Of a stretch of DNA of 64,000 bases, positions 17,714 to 25,292 are shown one piece after another. The stretch lies in assembly GCA_017456885.1 (NCBI GenBank), contig JAFTIM010000001.1, positions 1 through 64,000 of the forward strand. Reading direction: 5' to 3'. The notes under the pieces were generated by a model that saw nothing but the letters and a program-made list of their open reading frames with translations, made no database searches and was not told the origin of the DNA. Made by a program: the position numbers and the translations under genes. The DNA is from Paludibacteraceae bacterium. GTDB lineage: Bacteria; Bacteroidota; Bacteroidia; Bacteroidales; Paludibacteraceae. Every line of letters starts with the position of its first letter. Positions within the stretch are counted from its first letter, which is position 1.

Positions 17714-18760
17714 TTAATTTTTTCTTGATTGTTGCAAAACAGCCTCTATTTTATCGATGATTTTTTGTGGAGCAATATCAAGGCATTTGTATTTCAAAGG
17801 GCAGCGTTTGTTGCGTTTCCGTCCAAGTATGGAGCAGGGGCGACATGCCAAATCGTTCTCTACGATATGCTCTACGGATTGTTTCCATCCGAGCGAACCG
17901 GCACAATAATGCGAAGCTCCCCAAACGGAAATCACAGGCAGATTTACCAACGAAGCCAAGTGCATATTGGCAGAGTCCATTGATACCATGGCGTCTAAAT
18001 GGTGCATCAATTCCAATTCTTCTTGCAGATTTAACGAGGTATATACAGCAAAAGTCTGATTGAAGAGAGTTTCCCAATCGGATAGCATTTCGTATTCAAC
18101 TTCGCCAGCCCCGAATAAAAAAATCTTTGTATTCGGCTGTTTGTCGAAATAAGCAATGACCTCTTTGATTTTTTTTGATGGAAGTATTTTGCCGTAGTGT
18201 TGGGCAAATGGAGCGATCCCAATCCATGTTCCCTTTTTTTCGCCATACAGGTTTGTTATTTTTTCGGGGATTGTGGCGTTAAGTCCGGGTAACGAGGTAA
18301 ATTTGTCGTCGGTCAGTAATCCTGCTTTTAAGAAACACTGATTGTAAAGTTCAAAGATACTTGTCAGAGGTTTTGAACGCTTGTATCCGTTTTTAAACAG
18401 CAAAAGTTCTTTTATCCACTGATGTTTGATGGTGTGGATTTCGATTGAAAAATTACTTGCTTTCAGCAGCATTTTCAATAAAATGCTTTTGGGGCTATTC
18501 TGAAGGTCGATAACCTTGTGTATATCAAGTTTTTTTAATGTGTTAAAAAGTCTGAAAGTACCAGCAATCCCTTCGTGTTCGTTGCGGGGGTCGGTTCCGA
18601 CAAATGTCGTGTTGGGTAGGCTGACAAAAAGAGGTTGTAAAAATGTGCGGGAAACAATCACAAACTTTTCTTGTGGTTGCAGTCGTATCATCGACTCCAA
18701 CAACGGAACCAACATGGCTACATTGCTGATAGGTGAAAATCTGATTATTAGAGTGCTCAT
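17714..18760 (-). CDS. GT9-family (heptosyltransferase-like) glycosyltransferase
   Basis: This protein of 348 residues resembles ADP-heptose:LPS heptosyltransferases (GT9). It has LIIRFSPISNVAMLVPLLESM at the N-terminus, GIAPFAQHYGKILP near the middle, and MHHLDAMVSMDSANMHLASLVNLPVISVWG (about 260-290), the family's sugar-nucleotide site. It should act on the cytoplasmic face of the inner membrane in LPS core assembly. It overlaps the exosortase gene by 4 bases and is the last gene of the rlmH-exosortase-GT9 unit. The exact sugar cannot be told. Confidence 0.88.
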   Translation of the reverse strand: MSTLIIRFSPISNVAMLVPLLESMIRLQPQEKFVIVSRTFLQPLFVSLPNTTFVGTDPRNEHEGIAGTFRLFNTLKKLDIHKVIDLQNSPKSILLKMLLKASNFSIEIHTIKHQWIKELLLFKNGYKRSKPLTSIFELYNQCFLKAGLLTDDKFTSLPGLNATIPEKITNLYGEKKGTWIGIAPFAQHYGKILPSKKIKEVIAYFDKQPNTKIFLFGAGEVEYEMLSDWETLFNQTFAVYTSLNLQEELELMHHLDAMVSMDSANMHLASLVNLPVISVWGASHYCAGSLGWKQSVEHIVENDLACRPCSILGRKRNKRCPLKYKCLDIAPQKIIDKIEAVLQQSRKN

Positions 18761-19320
18761 TTGCTTTTGTTAAAATGCTCGTTCCAGCATACCCAAAGTA
18801 AAAAGATGATGCCGTAAAACAGATACTTTGTGATGTATTCGTGATAAAAATCGAATTGCTCTTGGTGGTATTCGACAATCCAACCCAAAAAAGCGATTCT
18901 CAAAATATTGTAAACATGGCAGGCAAGCAAACCTAACGGTATAAACCATAATTTATGTCGCCAATCGCCTCTTGAACAGATGATTACAAATGAGAAGATA
19001 ACCATCTGTTTTAATCCACTACATGCCCATACAATGTTCATCGCCTGATTATTTTGGAAAACGATTCGGGTGTTTTCCAATACAATATTCGGTTCAAACA
19101 ACGATAAAAACAGGTAAGTGGCATAGGCTACATGCTTTGTTAGGGCGATGAAAGGAGCGGAGATGTCAAGCCCGAACCAACGGATGTCATACGAAGTTAA
19201 ATCGGTTTCGTTGTATGTCAGTGTTAGTTTCCAAAAAAGATGACAAAAAACAATGCAAACGACAAAACGTATGATGTCTTGATATTGAGATAGTTGTAGT
19301 TTTATTTTGTTATTATTCAT
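18757..19320 (-). CDS. Exosortase/archaeosortase-family membrane transpeptidase
   Basis: This is a 187-residue integral membrane protein with about five to six hydrophobic segments. The exosortase signature is present: ACSGLKQ with C100, an Arg in NILRIAFLG (R141) and a His in FYHEYITKYLF (H160), the Cys-Arg-His triad of the family. Exosortases remove a C-terminal sorting helix from exported proteins, often in bacteria that make extracellular polysaccharide. No protein with a PEP-CTERM-type tail was seen in the window, so the substrate is unknown. It overlaps rlmH by 8 bases and GT9 by 4 bases. Confidence 0.8.
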   Translation of the reverse strand: MNNNKIKLQLSQYQDIIRFVVCIVFCHLFWKLTLTYNETDLTSYDIRWFGLDISAPFIALTKHVAYATYLFLSLFEPNIVLENTRIVFQNNQAMNIVWACSGLKQMVIFSFVIICSRGDWRHKLWFIPLGLLACHVYNILRIAFLGWIVEYHQEQFDFYHEYITKYLFYGIIFLLWVCWNEHFNKSK

Positions 19321-19786
19321 GATGATAGGGCTCGTGGTTTAAAATTGTAAATGCACGATAGAGTTGTTCTGCGAAAATTACTCTTACCAATTGGTGTGAA
19401 AATGTCATTTTCGACAGCGACAATTGCTCGTTTGCACGGTTGTAAACCGCTTTTGAGAAACCGTAGGCACCACCGATAACGAATGTTAAACGTTTGGAAA
19501 CGCAGGTTTGTTTGCGTTCGAGCCATGCAGAAAATTCGCGTGAGGAGAAAGTTTGCCCTTTGTCGTCGAGCAATACGACCGTATCGCCGTTTTGAATCGT
19601 TTTCAGAATGAGTTCACCCTCTTTCTCTTTGATTTCGTTTTCAGAAAGATTTTTTGCATTTCGTAGGTCGGGAATTACTTCTGTTGTAAATGGCGCATAG
19701 TGTTTCAAACGCCCTTCGTAATCGTTAAAAAGTTCGATTAAAGGAGATGTGACTGTTTTCCCGACAAGTATCAAAAGAATTTTCAT
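19313..19786 (-). CDS. rlmH: 23S rRNA pseudouridine-1915 N3-methyltransferase RlmH
   Basis: This SPOUT-class methyltransferase of 157 residues has the usual RlmH length and methylates pseudouridine 1915 in helix 69 of the large subunit rRNA, using SAM. The trefoil-knot SAM site is seen in FVIGGAYGFSKAV (about 102-114) and SLSKMTFSHQLVRVIFAEQLYRA is the family C-terminus. It heads the operon with the exosortase and GT9 genes. Confidence 0.95.
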   Translation of the reverse strand: MKILLILVGKTVTSPLIELFNDYEGRLKHYAPFTTEVIPDLRNAKNLSENEIKEKEGELILKTIQNGDTVVLLDDKGQTFSSREFSAWLERKQTCVSKRLTFVIGGAYGFSKAVYNRANEQLSLSKMTFSHQLVRVIFAEQLYRAFTILNHEPYHHE

Positions 19787-19820
19787 GAATTAAAAATGCC
19801 AGTATTTTTACGAAAAGAAC

Positions 19821-19828
19821 TACCTTTG
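19821..19828 (+). promoter_or_regulatory. -7 element upstream of nadC
   Basis: TACCTTTG matches TAnnTTTG, 88 bases before the nadC start codon. No -33 match was seen, so the call is tentative. Confidence 0.4.
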
Positions 19829-19915
19829 TTTGCTGAAAAACGAGGATTTTTTTGTTTGTGCAAATATCGTGTTTTTCTGATATTAAAAAAACGGCTTTAA
19901 TATTTTTAAGAAATA

Positions 19916-20758
19916 ATGAACGAAAATTTAGATGAATTAATCAAACTTTGGTTTGCGGAGGATATTGGTGACGGCGACCATACAACCCTTTCGTGCATTC
20001 CTGATACGGCGATGGGAAAATCGCAATTGATTGTAAAAGAAGACGGTATAATTGCAGGTATTGAAGTGGCAAAACGAATATTTGCGGCTTTTGATTCGAC
20101 GCTTCGAATGACTCAATTTTTACACGACGGAGATGAAGTACATGTGGGCGATGTGGTTTTTGTCGTAGAGGGGAAAATACAATCTCTTTTACAGACGGAG
20201 CGTTTGATGCTTAACATTATGCAGCGAATGAGCGGTGTTGCTACTACAACTCGTCGTTATGTAAAACTGCTGGAAGGTACAAAATGTCGTGTGCTCGATA
20301 CGCGCAAAACTACACCGGGGCTTCGCCTGCTTGAAAAGGAATCCGTGAAAATTGGTGGTGGAACGAATCATCGTATAGGTTTGTTCGATATGATTTTGCT
20401 GAAAGATAATCATGTCGATTTTGCGGGCGGAATTGCAAACGCAATTTCCCGTGCAAAACAATATTGTACAACGAAAGGCAAGCATTTGAAAATAGAAATT
20501 GAGGTACGCAATTTTGCCGAACTTGAAGAGGTTTTGCTGGTTGGTGGAGTGGATAGAATTATGCTTGACAATTTCTCTCCGGAGAATACACGCAAGGCTG
20601 TAACGATGATTGCTGGACGTTATGAAACCGAGTCCTCGGGAGGAATCACGATTGACACTTTACGCACTTACGCCGAATGTGGTGTCGATTTTATTTCGGT
20701 AGGTGCTTTAACGCATTCGGTTAAAAGTCTTGATATGAGTTTTAAGGCTGTTGAGTAG
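19916..20758 (+). CDS. nadC: Nicotinate-nucleotide pyrophosphorylase (carboxylating)
   Basis: This enzyme of 280 residues converts quinolinate and PRPP to nicotinate mononucleotide, CO2 and pyrophosphate in NAD synthesis. Family motifs are EDIGDGDHTT near the N-terminus, RMSGVATTTR, DTRKTTPGLRLLEKESVKIGG (phosphoribosyl and quinolinate binding), KDNHV and VDRIMLDNFSPE. Full length for the family. It is a single-gene unit; a perfect hairpin follows its stop codon. nadA and nadB are not in the window. Confidence 0.96.
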   Translation: MNENLDELIKLWFAEDIGDGDHTTLSCIPDTAMGKSQLIVKEDGIIAGIEVAKRIFAAFDSTLRMTQFLHDGDEVHVGDVVFVVEGKIQSLLQTERLMLNIMQRMSGVATTTRRYVKLLEGTKCRVLDTRKTTPGLRLLEKESVKIGGGTNHRIGLFDMILLKDNHVDFAGGIANAISRAKQYCTTKGKHLKIEIEVRNFAELEEVLLVGGVDRIMLDNFSPENTRKAVTMIAGRYETESSGGITIDTLRTYAECGVDFISVGALTHSVKSLDMSFKAVE

Positions 20759-20780
20759 CATTGTATAAACATGGTAAAAC

Positions 20781-20811
20781 AAAAAAGCAGAAACATCGTT
20801 TCTGCTTTTTT
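20781..20811. terminator. Bidirectional terminator between nadC and the ffs-tRNA unit
   Basis: A 14 bp perfect inverted repeat (AAAAAAGCAGAAAC with GTTTCTGCTTTTTT) has a 3-base spacer and T runs on both strands. It can end nadC on the plus strand and the SRP RNA-tRNA transcript on the minus strand. Confidence 0.85.
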
Positions 20812-20815
20812 GTTG

Positions 20816-20889
20816 AGCCTCTTGTCGGATTCGAACCAACGACCCCGAGATTACAAATCACGTGCTCTGGCCAACTGAGCTAAAGAGGC
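20816..20889 (-). tRNA. tRNA-Thr (anticodon TGT)
   Basis: On the minus strand the acceptor arms GCCTCTT and AAGAGGC pair fully. The D arm (GCTCAGTTGGCCAGAGC), the anticodon loop TTTGTAA with TGT, and the T loop TTCGAAT are in place. The anticodon stem has a U-U mismatch in its middle pair. CCA is not encoded. Its 5' end is 2 bases from the 3' end of the SRP RNA gene. Confidence 0.93.
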
Positions 20890-20891
20890 GG

Positions 20892-20992
20892 TTGGGTAAG
20901 CGATCTATATCGCACCGCTACAACCTTCTACCCTTGCTGCCGTCAAGCCCTGGGGGAGTTCAAAGGGAGCTGGTCGTATAGGACTTACCCAA
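20892..20992 (-). ncRNA. ffs: 4.5S (small bacterial) signal recognition particle RNA
   Basis: This RNA of about 101 bases binds Ffh and guides membrane-protein targeting. The ends pair (TTGGGTAAG with CTTACCCAA). The apical domain reads CCCCCAGGGC, UGAC loop, GGCAGCAAGGG: CAGG facing AGCA is the Ffh-binding internal loop, and UGAC fits the URRC class of SRP tetraloops. A TACTTTTG promoter element lies just upstream. The tRNA-Thr follows after 2 bases. Confidence 0.9.
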
Positions 20993-20995
20993 TTG

Positions 20996-21003
20996 CAAAA
21001 GTA
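20996..21003 (-). promoter_or_regulatory. -7 element of the ffs-tRNA-Thr unit
   Basis: TACTTTTG on the minus strand matches TAnnTTTG and ends 4 bases before the first paired base of the SRP RNA, which is the right distance for a transcription start at the RNA's 5' end. Confidence 0.65.
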
Positions 21004-21043
21004 GTAAATATTGTCATAAACAGGAAAGGATTGGTTGTAAATT

Positions 21044-22750
21044 TTATTTTGAATCCGTTTTTTTGTTAAGCATTGAGGCTTGCTCCAATGCGATATTGAT
21101 GTTACTACAAATGTTGTCTTCTCCAAGCAGTTCGATAAAGCCTGCCTTTTTCAGTGTCTCATGCACTTGTGGATTCACTCCCGAAAGAACAATTTGGATA
21201 TTCTCACGCTTGGAAGCTATGCAGAGGGTTTCAAGGTTGTGTAATCCGGTAGAGTCGATAAAAGGCACTTTTCGCATACGAATAATTCGTACCCGTGGCT
21301 TGTCGCCCACAGATTGCATTATTTCATCAAACTTATTGGCAATGCCGAAAAAGTACGGACCATCTATCTCATACACTTCCACACCTTCGGGAATGCATAA
21401 TTTCTCTTCGTGGAGAGTAACATCTGTTTCTCCGTTCGGGTCTATTTCGTGGTGGAAAGTGCGAATTTTTGTCGATTCGTTCGTGCGTTTAAGAAATAAT
21501 ACGACAGCAAGCAATAACCCAATTTCAATAGCGATAGTTAAATCGAAAATGACTGTAAGAAAGAATGTTACCAATAAAACGGCAAAATCGGATTTCGGAT
21601 TCTTTGCTAAAGAAACAAAGGTTCTCCAACCGCTCATGTTATATGAAACCATAATGAGAACGCCGGCAAGACATGGCATTGGAATGTAACCTACGAGATT
21701 TCCTAAAAAGAGTAGTACAAGCAATAACACTACGGCATGAATGATACCTGCAATAGGAGTTTTTCCTCCATTGTTAATGTTTGTCATGGTGCGTGCAATG
21801 GCACCTGTGGCAGGTATACCTCCGAAAAATGGCACTACGATATTGGCAATTCCTTGTCCTATAAGTTCCGTATTCGAATCGTGTTTATCGCCGATAACAC
21901 CATCGGCAACCATGGCCGACAACAGCGATTCGATAGCGCCTAACATTGCAATTGTGAAAGCCGATGGGAACAAGGCTTGTATTAGTCCCACAACACTTTG
22001 ACCCTCAGAAAGCGACAATTTAGGAAGTTGAGGGGCAGGAAATCCGGAAGGCAATTCATACAAATCGCCAATGGTTTTTATGGAATTAACACCGCAATAG
22101 TTCTTCAGAATCAAACAGACAATGGTCATCAGAATGATAGCTACAAGGGACCCCGGTATTTTTTTTGAGATTTTTGGTGTGAAAATGATAAGAAGGATAC
22201 TGCAAATGCCAATGCCGAATGCCCACCAATTGATATGTGTGATGTTCTGAAAATAGCACATCCATTTGTGTATGAAATCGGCAGGGACGTTCTTTATTCC
22301 TAAATCGAACAAATCGTTCATTTGTGTAGAGAATATAGTCAACGCAATACCGCCCGTAAATCCGATGATGATCGGGTAAGGGACGAACTTGATAATGTTT
22401 CCCATTCTGCAAAATCCCATCACAACCAAAATGATACCTGCCATGATGGTTGCAATCATCAATCCGCTTACGCCATATTGTTGGATGATTCCATAAACAA
22501 TAACGATGAATGCACCGGTCGGACCTCCTATTTGTACTTTGGTTCCGCCAAAAAAAGATATGAAAAATCCTGCAATGATGGCAGTTATCAGACCTTCGGC
22601 AGGACCTACTCCCGATGCGATACCGAAAGCAATGGCCAATGGAATTGCTACAATCCCGACGATAAAACCTGCCATAACATCGGCAGAAAAGGTGGTTTTA
22701 GAATAATCTTTTAGTGTTGAAAAAAGTTTTGGTTTAAAAACGATATTCAT
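21044..22750 (-). CDS. SulP-family anion transporter with STAS domain
   Basis: This inner-membrane protein of 568 residues has the SulP transport domain (about 20-420, ten or more membrane segments; GLITAIIAGFFISFFGGTKVQIGGPTGAF and PFFGGIPATGAIARTMTN are typical) and a C-terminal cytoplasmic STAS domain (about 450-555, RVRIIRMRKVPFIDSTGLHN). Substrates of the family include sulfate, bicarbonate and dicarboxylates; the sequence alone does not decide. Its ATG overlaps the murI stop by 4 bases, so it is the last gene of the envelope operon. Confidence 0.92.
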   Translation of the reverse strand: MNIVFKPKLFSTLKDYSKTTFSADVMAGFIVGIVAIPLAIAFGIASGVGPAEGLITAIIAGFFISFFGGTKVQIGGPTGAFIVIVYGIIQQYGVSGLMIATIMAGIILVVMGFCRMGNIIKFVPYPIIIGFTGGIALTIFSTQMNDLFDLGIKNVPADFIHKWMCYFQNITHINWWAFGIGICSILLIIFTPKISKKIPGSLVAIILMTIVCLILKNYCGVNSIKTIGDLYELPSGFPAPQLPKLSLSEGQSVVGLIQALFPSAFTIAMLGAIESLLSAMVADGVIGDKHDSNTELIGQGIANIVVPFFGGIPATGAIARTMTNINNGGKTPIAGIIHAVVLLLVLLFLGNLVGYIPMPCLAGVLIMVSYNMSGWRTFVSLAKNPKSDFAVLLVTFFLTVIFDLTIAIEIGLLLAVVLFLKRTNESTKIRTFHHEIDPNGETDVTLHEEKLCIPEGVEVYEIDGPYFFGIANKFDEIMQSVGDKPRVRIIRMRKVPFIDSTGLHNLETLCIASKRENIQIVLSGVNPQVHETLKKAGFIELLGEDNICSNINIALEQASMLNKKTDSK

Positions 22751-23583
22751 AAGATATTGATGTGTTTAGCGTTAATTTTTTTGTTAAGAAATAAGGCTGC
22801 CGATGCACTGAATTTGTCGGCCGACTCGGTAGTCAGAAACTCTGTGTGGGCATTTTTTGAACATTTCCCATCTATTTCAGGGTGGCGTTGCAGATAATTT
22901 TTTAGGCTTCTTCCTACGATTTCACCTTGTGAAATAATAGTGATATGTTTAGGAGTGTATCTCTTTATTTTATTGATAATCAATGGATAATGAGTGCATC
23001 CAAGAATGATGGTATCTATTCCCTGATTTTGAGCGAGCAGTGCATCAATATCTTTCTTGATGAAGAAATCGGCACCTTCGGACAGATGCTCTCCGTTTTC
23101 GATAAGAGGAACCCACATCGGGCACGCATGCGATACAATTTTCAACTCTGGGAATAGTTTTGCAATCTCCATCGGATATGAATTCGATTGTACGGTTCCC
23201 GTCGTACCTAAAAGTCCTACTTGTTTTGTTTTGGTTATTTCACCGATAATTTCCGCTGTAGGGCGAATAATGCCTAAAACTCTTCGATGGGGATCAATGT
23301 TCGGTAAGTCGTTTTGTTGGATTGTACGCAGGGCCTTTGCCGAAGCGGTGTTGCATGCAAGAATCACCAAATGGCAACCCATTTCAAATAGTTTTTTCAC
23401 ACATTGCAATGTGTATTCATAAACGACCTCAAACGAACGGCTGCCATAAGGAGCACGTGCGTTATCGCCAAGGTAGATGTAATCGTATTGAGGCAGTTGC
23501 TCTTTTATTTTTTCGAAAATGGTTAATCCTCCATAACCGGAGTCGAAGATGCCAATTGGAGCAGGAGAATTCGATAAGGTCAT
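22747..23583 (-). CDS. murI: Glutamate racemase
   Basis: This cytoplasmic enzyme of 278 residues makes D-glutamate for peptidoglycan. Motifs: FDSGYGGLTI with D14-S15, YLGDNARAPYG, the catalytic cysteines C77 in LACNTASA and C196 in LGCTHYPL. It overlaps the ompH gene before it and the sulP gene after it by 4 bases each, consistent with an envelope-biogenesis operon. Confidence 0.96.
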   Translation of the reverse strand: MTLSNSPAPIGIFDSGYGGLTIFEKIKEQLPQYDYIYLGDNARAPYGSRSFEVVYEYTLQCVKKLFEMGCHLVILACNTASAKALRTIQQNDLPNIDPHRRVLGIIRPTAEIIGEITKTKQVGLLGTTGTVQSNSYPMEIAKLFPELKIVSHACPMWVPLIENGEHLSEGADFFIKKDIDALLAQNQGIDTIILGCTHYPLIINKIKRYTPKHITIISQGEIVGRSLKNYLQRHPEIDGKCSKNAHTEFLTTESADKFSASAALFLNKKINAKHINIL

Positions 23584-24098
23584 TTTTTTAATAGTTTTTT
23601 TTCGACAAAAGGAAATAAATCAATACAAGACGGAGATAGATAGCGTGTATTTTTTTTGTCAAGAACAACTGTGATTTTCATCTCTTTTGCCACCTGTTTT
23701 ATGAGGTTGTCGATGTTGTTTTGTAATTGCGTGTTCAATGAGTCTTGTTCATGTTTAACTTGTTGTTTGTATTGCAATTTGTAGGTAGCAAGACGCTTTT
23801 CTGCTTCGGTAATTTCAGCTTGGCGTGCCAATTTGATTGCATCAAGCAACTCTTCGTTGTTTTTTAAAAAATCTTTCACTTTTTTATTGAACTCTTGCTG
23901 CATGCGTTTGAATTCTTTCTCGTATTCTGTCGTTACAGCCTGTATGTGCTTATCAATTTTTACTCTTTCGGGAGCAATGCTTAAAATCGAATCCATATCT
24001 ATGTAACCGATTATTATAGGCGCAGACAATGTATCTTGTTGTGCCACAATATTGCCGCAAGCAAAGAATATGAATAATGGAAGCAGATATTTTTTCAT
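23580..24098 (-). CDS. OmpH/Skp-like periplasmic chaperone (third copy)
   Basis: This protein of 172 residues has a signal peptide (about 1-19, ending NIVAQ), an OmpH-type start of the mature part (IIIGYIDMDSILSIAPERV) and a long charged coiled coil (about 45-130), the tentacle region that holds unfolded outer-membrane proteins. It is the most divergent of three tandem copies and overlaps murI by 4 bases. A hairpin lies in the gap to the second copy. Confidence 0.85.
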   Translation of the reverse strand: MKKYLLPLFIFFACGNIVAQQDTLSAPIIIGYIDMDSILSIAPERVKIDKHIQAVTTEYEKEFKRMQQEFNKKVKDFLKNNEELLDAIKLARQAEITEAEKRLATYKLQYKQQVKHEQDSLNTQLQNNIDNLIKQVAKEMKITVVLDKKNTRYLSPSCIDLFPFVEKKLLKK

Positions 24099-24111
24099 TT
24101 CGACATTTTTA

Positions 24112-24139
24112 AAAGAAAAGGCTACACGAGTGCAGCCTT
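24112..24139 (-). terminator. Hairpin between the second and third ompH copies (possible attenuator)
   Basis: AAGGCT pairs with AGCCTT (24134-24139 and 24118-24123), with weaker inner pairs, and on the minus strand TTTTCTTTT follows. It may lower transcription into the third ompH, murI and sulP rather than end the operon. Confidence 0.5.
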
Positions 24140-24160
24140 CTGAATTTTATAAAATTGATG

Positions 24161-24664
24161 TTAATTAAGACCCAATTCTTTTTTTACCAAAGGCGCCACG
24201 TTGATGGCTTTATCCGATTTAAAAAGAATGGCTTCTTGTGTAAAAATGTAAAGAAAATTGTTTTTTTTACCAACAGCTTCAATTGCTGCCAACAATTTTT
24301 CTTGAATCGGTCTTATGAGTTCCTGCTGTTTTTTCTCGCTTTCGGTCATCAGTGTTTGATAGGTAGTTTCGATACGACGTTGCATTTCAACAAGTTCTTG
24401 TTCGCGGACAGCAATAATGCTCTCGCTCAATGTGGCTTTTTCTTGTTCAAATTTTGCATATTTATCTTGAAACTCTTTTTGCATATCTTCCAAGAACTTT
24501 TTGTTTTGCTCATTAAAATCAGCCATTTGTTTTTCGTAATCAGCAATTTCAGGCATCATCATCATCACTTCGGTTGCGTTTATATATCCCAATTTGATTT
24601 CTTGTGCCGAAACAAAAGTTGCGGGCATTAAAATCAATGCTGCTAATAAGATTTTTTTCAACAT
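24161..24664 (-). CDS. OmpH/Skp-like periplasmic chaperone (second copy)
   Basis: This protein of 167 residues has a signal peptide (about 1-20, ending TFVSAQ), then EIKLGYINATEVMMMMPEI and a charged coiled coil (about 45-120), matching the Skp family. It probably carries outer-membrane proteins through the periplasm to BamA, whose gene is two positions upstream. A good -33/-7 promoter lies before it, inside the end of the first copy. Confidence 0.9.
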   Translation of the reverse strand: MLKKILLAALILMPATFVSAQEIKLGYINATEVMMMMPEIADYEKQMADFNEQNKKFLEDMQKEFQDKYAKFEQEKATLSESIIAVREQELVEMQRRIETTYQTLMTESEKKQQELIRPIQEKLLAAIEAVGKKNNFLYIFTQEAILFKSDKAINVAPLVKKELGLN

Positions 24665-24699
24665 AATAGTGTTCTTTTTAAATTAGTTATAAATTTTTG

Positions 24700-24729
24700 C
24701 AAAGGTATGTATTTATTTTGAATAACCAA
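24700..24729 (-). promoter_or_regulatory. Bacteroidota-type promoter for the second ompH copy
   Basis: On the minus strand TTG (24729-24727) and TACCTTTG (24707-24700) are 19 bases apart, close to the Bacteroidota -33/-7 consensus. It overlaps the last codons of the first ompH copy and lies about 36 bases before the next start codon. This is the best-formed promoter in the window. Confidence 0.6.
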
Positions 24730-25234
24730 GTTTCTGCAACACGTCGTCGCTAATATCGATTTTGGGTGCAGCAAAAACAATGCTCGGGTTTGATGATTTG
24801 TCAATTACCATTTGGTAGAACTTTTCGCTACAAATCTCTTGTATGGCATTGTATATTTCTTCTTGTATCGGTTTTATTAGGCTTTCGCGTTTGCTGAATA
24901 ATTCGCCTTTCGGTCCGAAGTATTTGCGTTTCAATTCGTTGGCTTCTTTTTCTTTTGCAAGAATTTCTTCTTCTCGTTTGGCTTTCATATCGTCCGAAAG
25001 AAAAACCAACTCGGTTTGGTAGTTGCGCGACATGGTTTCTGCCTCTTTGTATAAAAGTTCCACTTCCGATTGCCATTTTTTCGACAGCAAGGTCAATTGT
25101 TCGTTTGCCGTTTCGTATGAGGGAATGTTTTTCATTACATACTCCATGTCTATCAATGCAAATTTTTGTGCAGTGGCATTATTTGCAGATAGTAATAGAA
25201 AAAATAATGCAAGGTAAAAAAATCGTTTCATCAT
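24713..25234 (-). CDS. OmpH/Skp-like periplasmic chaperone (first copy)
   Basis: About 173 residues. I start it at 25234 (MMKRFFYLALFFLLLS), where a signal peptide begins; an upstream GTG at 25270 would place 12 polar residues before it. The mature part opens with QKFALIDMEYVMKNIPSYETA, an OmpH hallmark, followed by a coiled coil (about 45-125). It starts about 60 bases after bamA, matching the common bamA-ompH order, so it is the likely partner chaperone for BamA substrates. Confidence 0.9.
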   Translation of the reverse strand: MMKRFFYLALFFLLLSANNATAQKFALIDMEYVMKNIPSYETANEQLTLLSKKWQSEVELLYKEAETMSRNYQTELVFLSDDMKAKREEEILAKEKEANELKRKYFGPKGELFSKRESLIKPIQEEIYNAIQEICSEKFYQMVIDKSSNPSIVFAAPKIDISDDVLQKLGYSK

Positions 25235-25292
25235 ATTTTGCTTTGTTCTGTTATTGGATAGTGAGAGCACTTTAAAAGTTTAATTGACTGCA

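Noticed and set aside
21004-21043. Terminator after sulP
   Set aside because: GGATT and AATCC can pair across a loop of about 20 bases but the stem is short and no T run follows; too weak to list.
25235-25270. Longer first ompH starting at the GTG at 25270
   Set aside because: It would put 12 polar residues ahead of a normal signal peptide, so the Met-Met start at 25234 is better.
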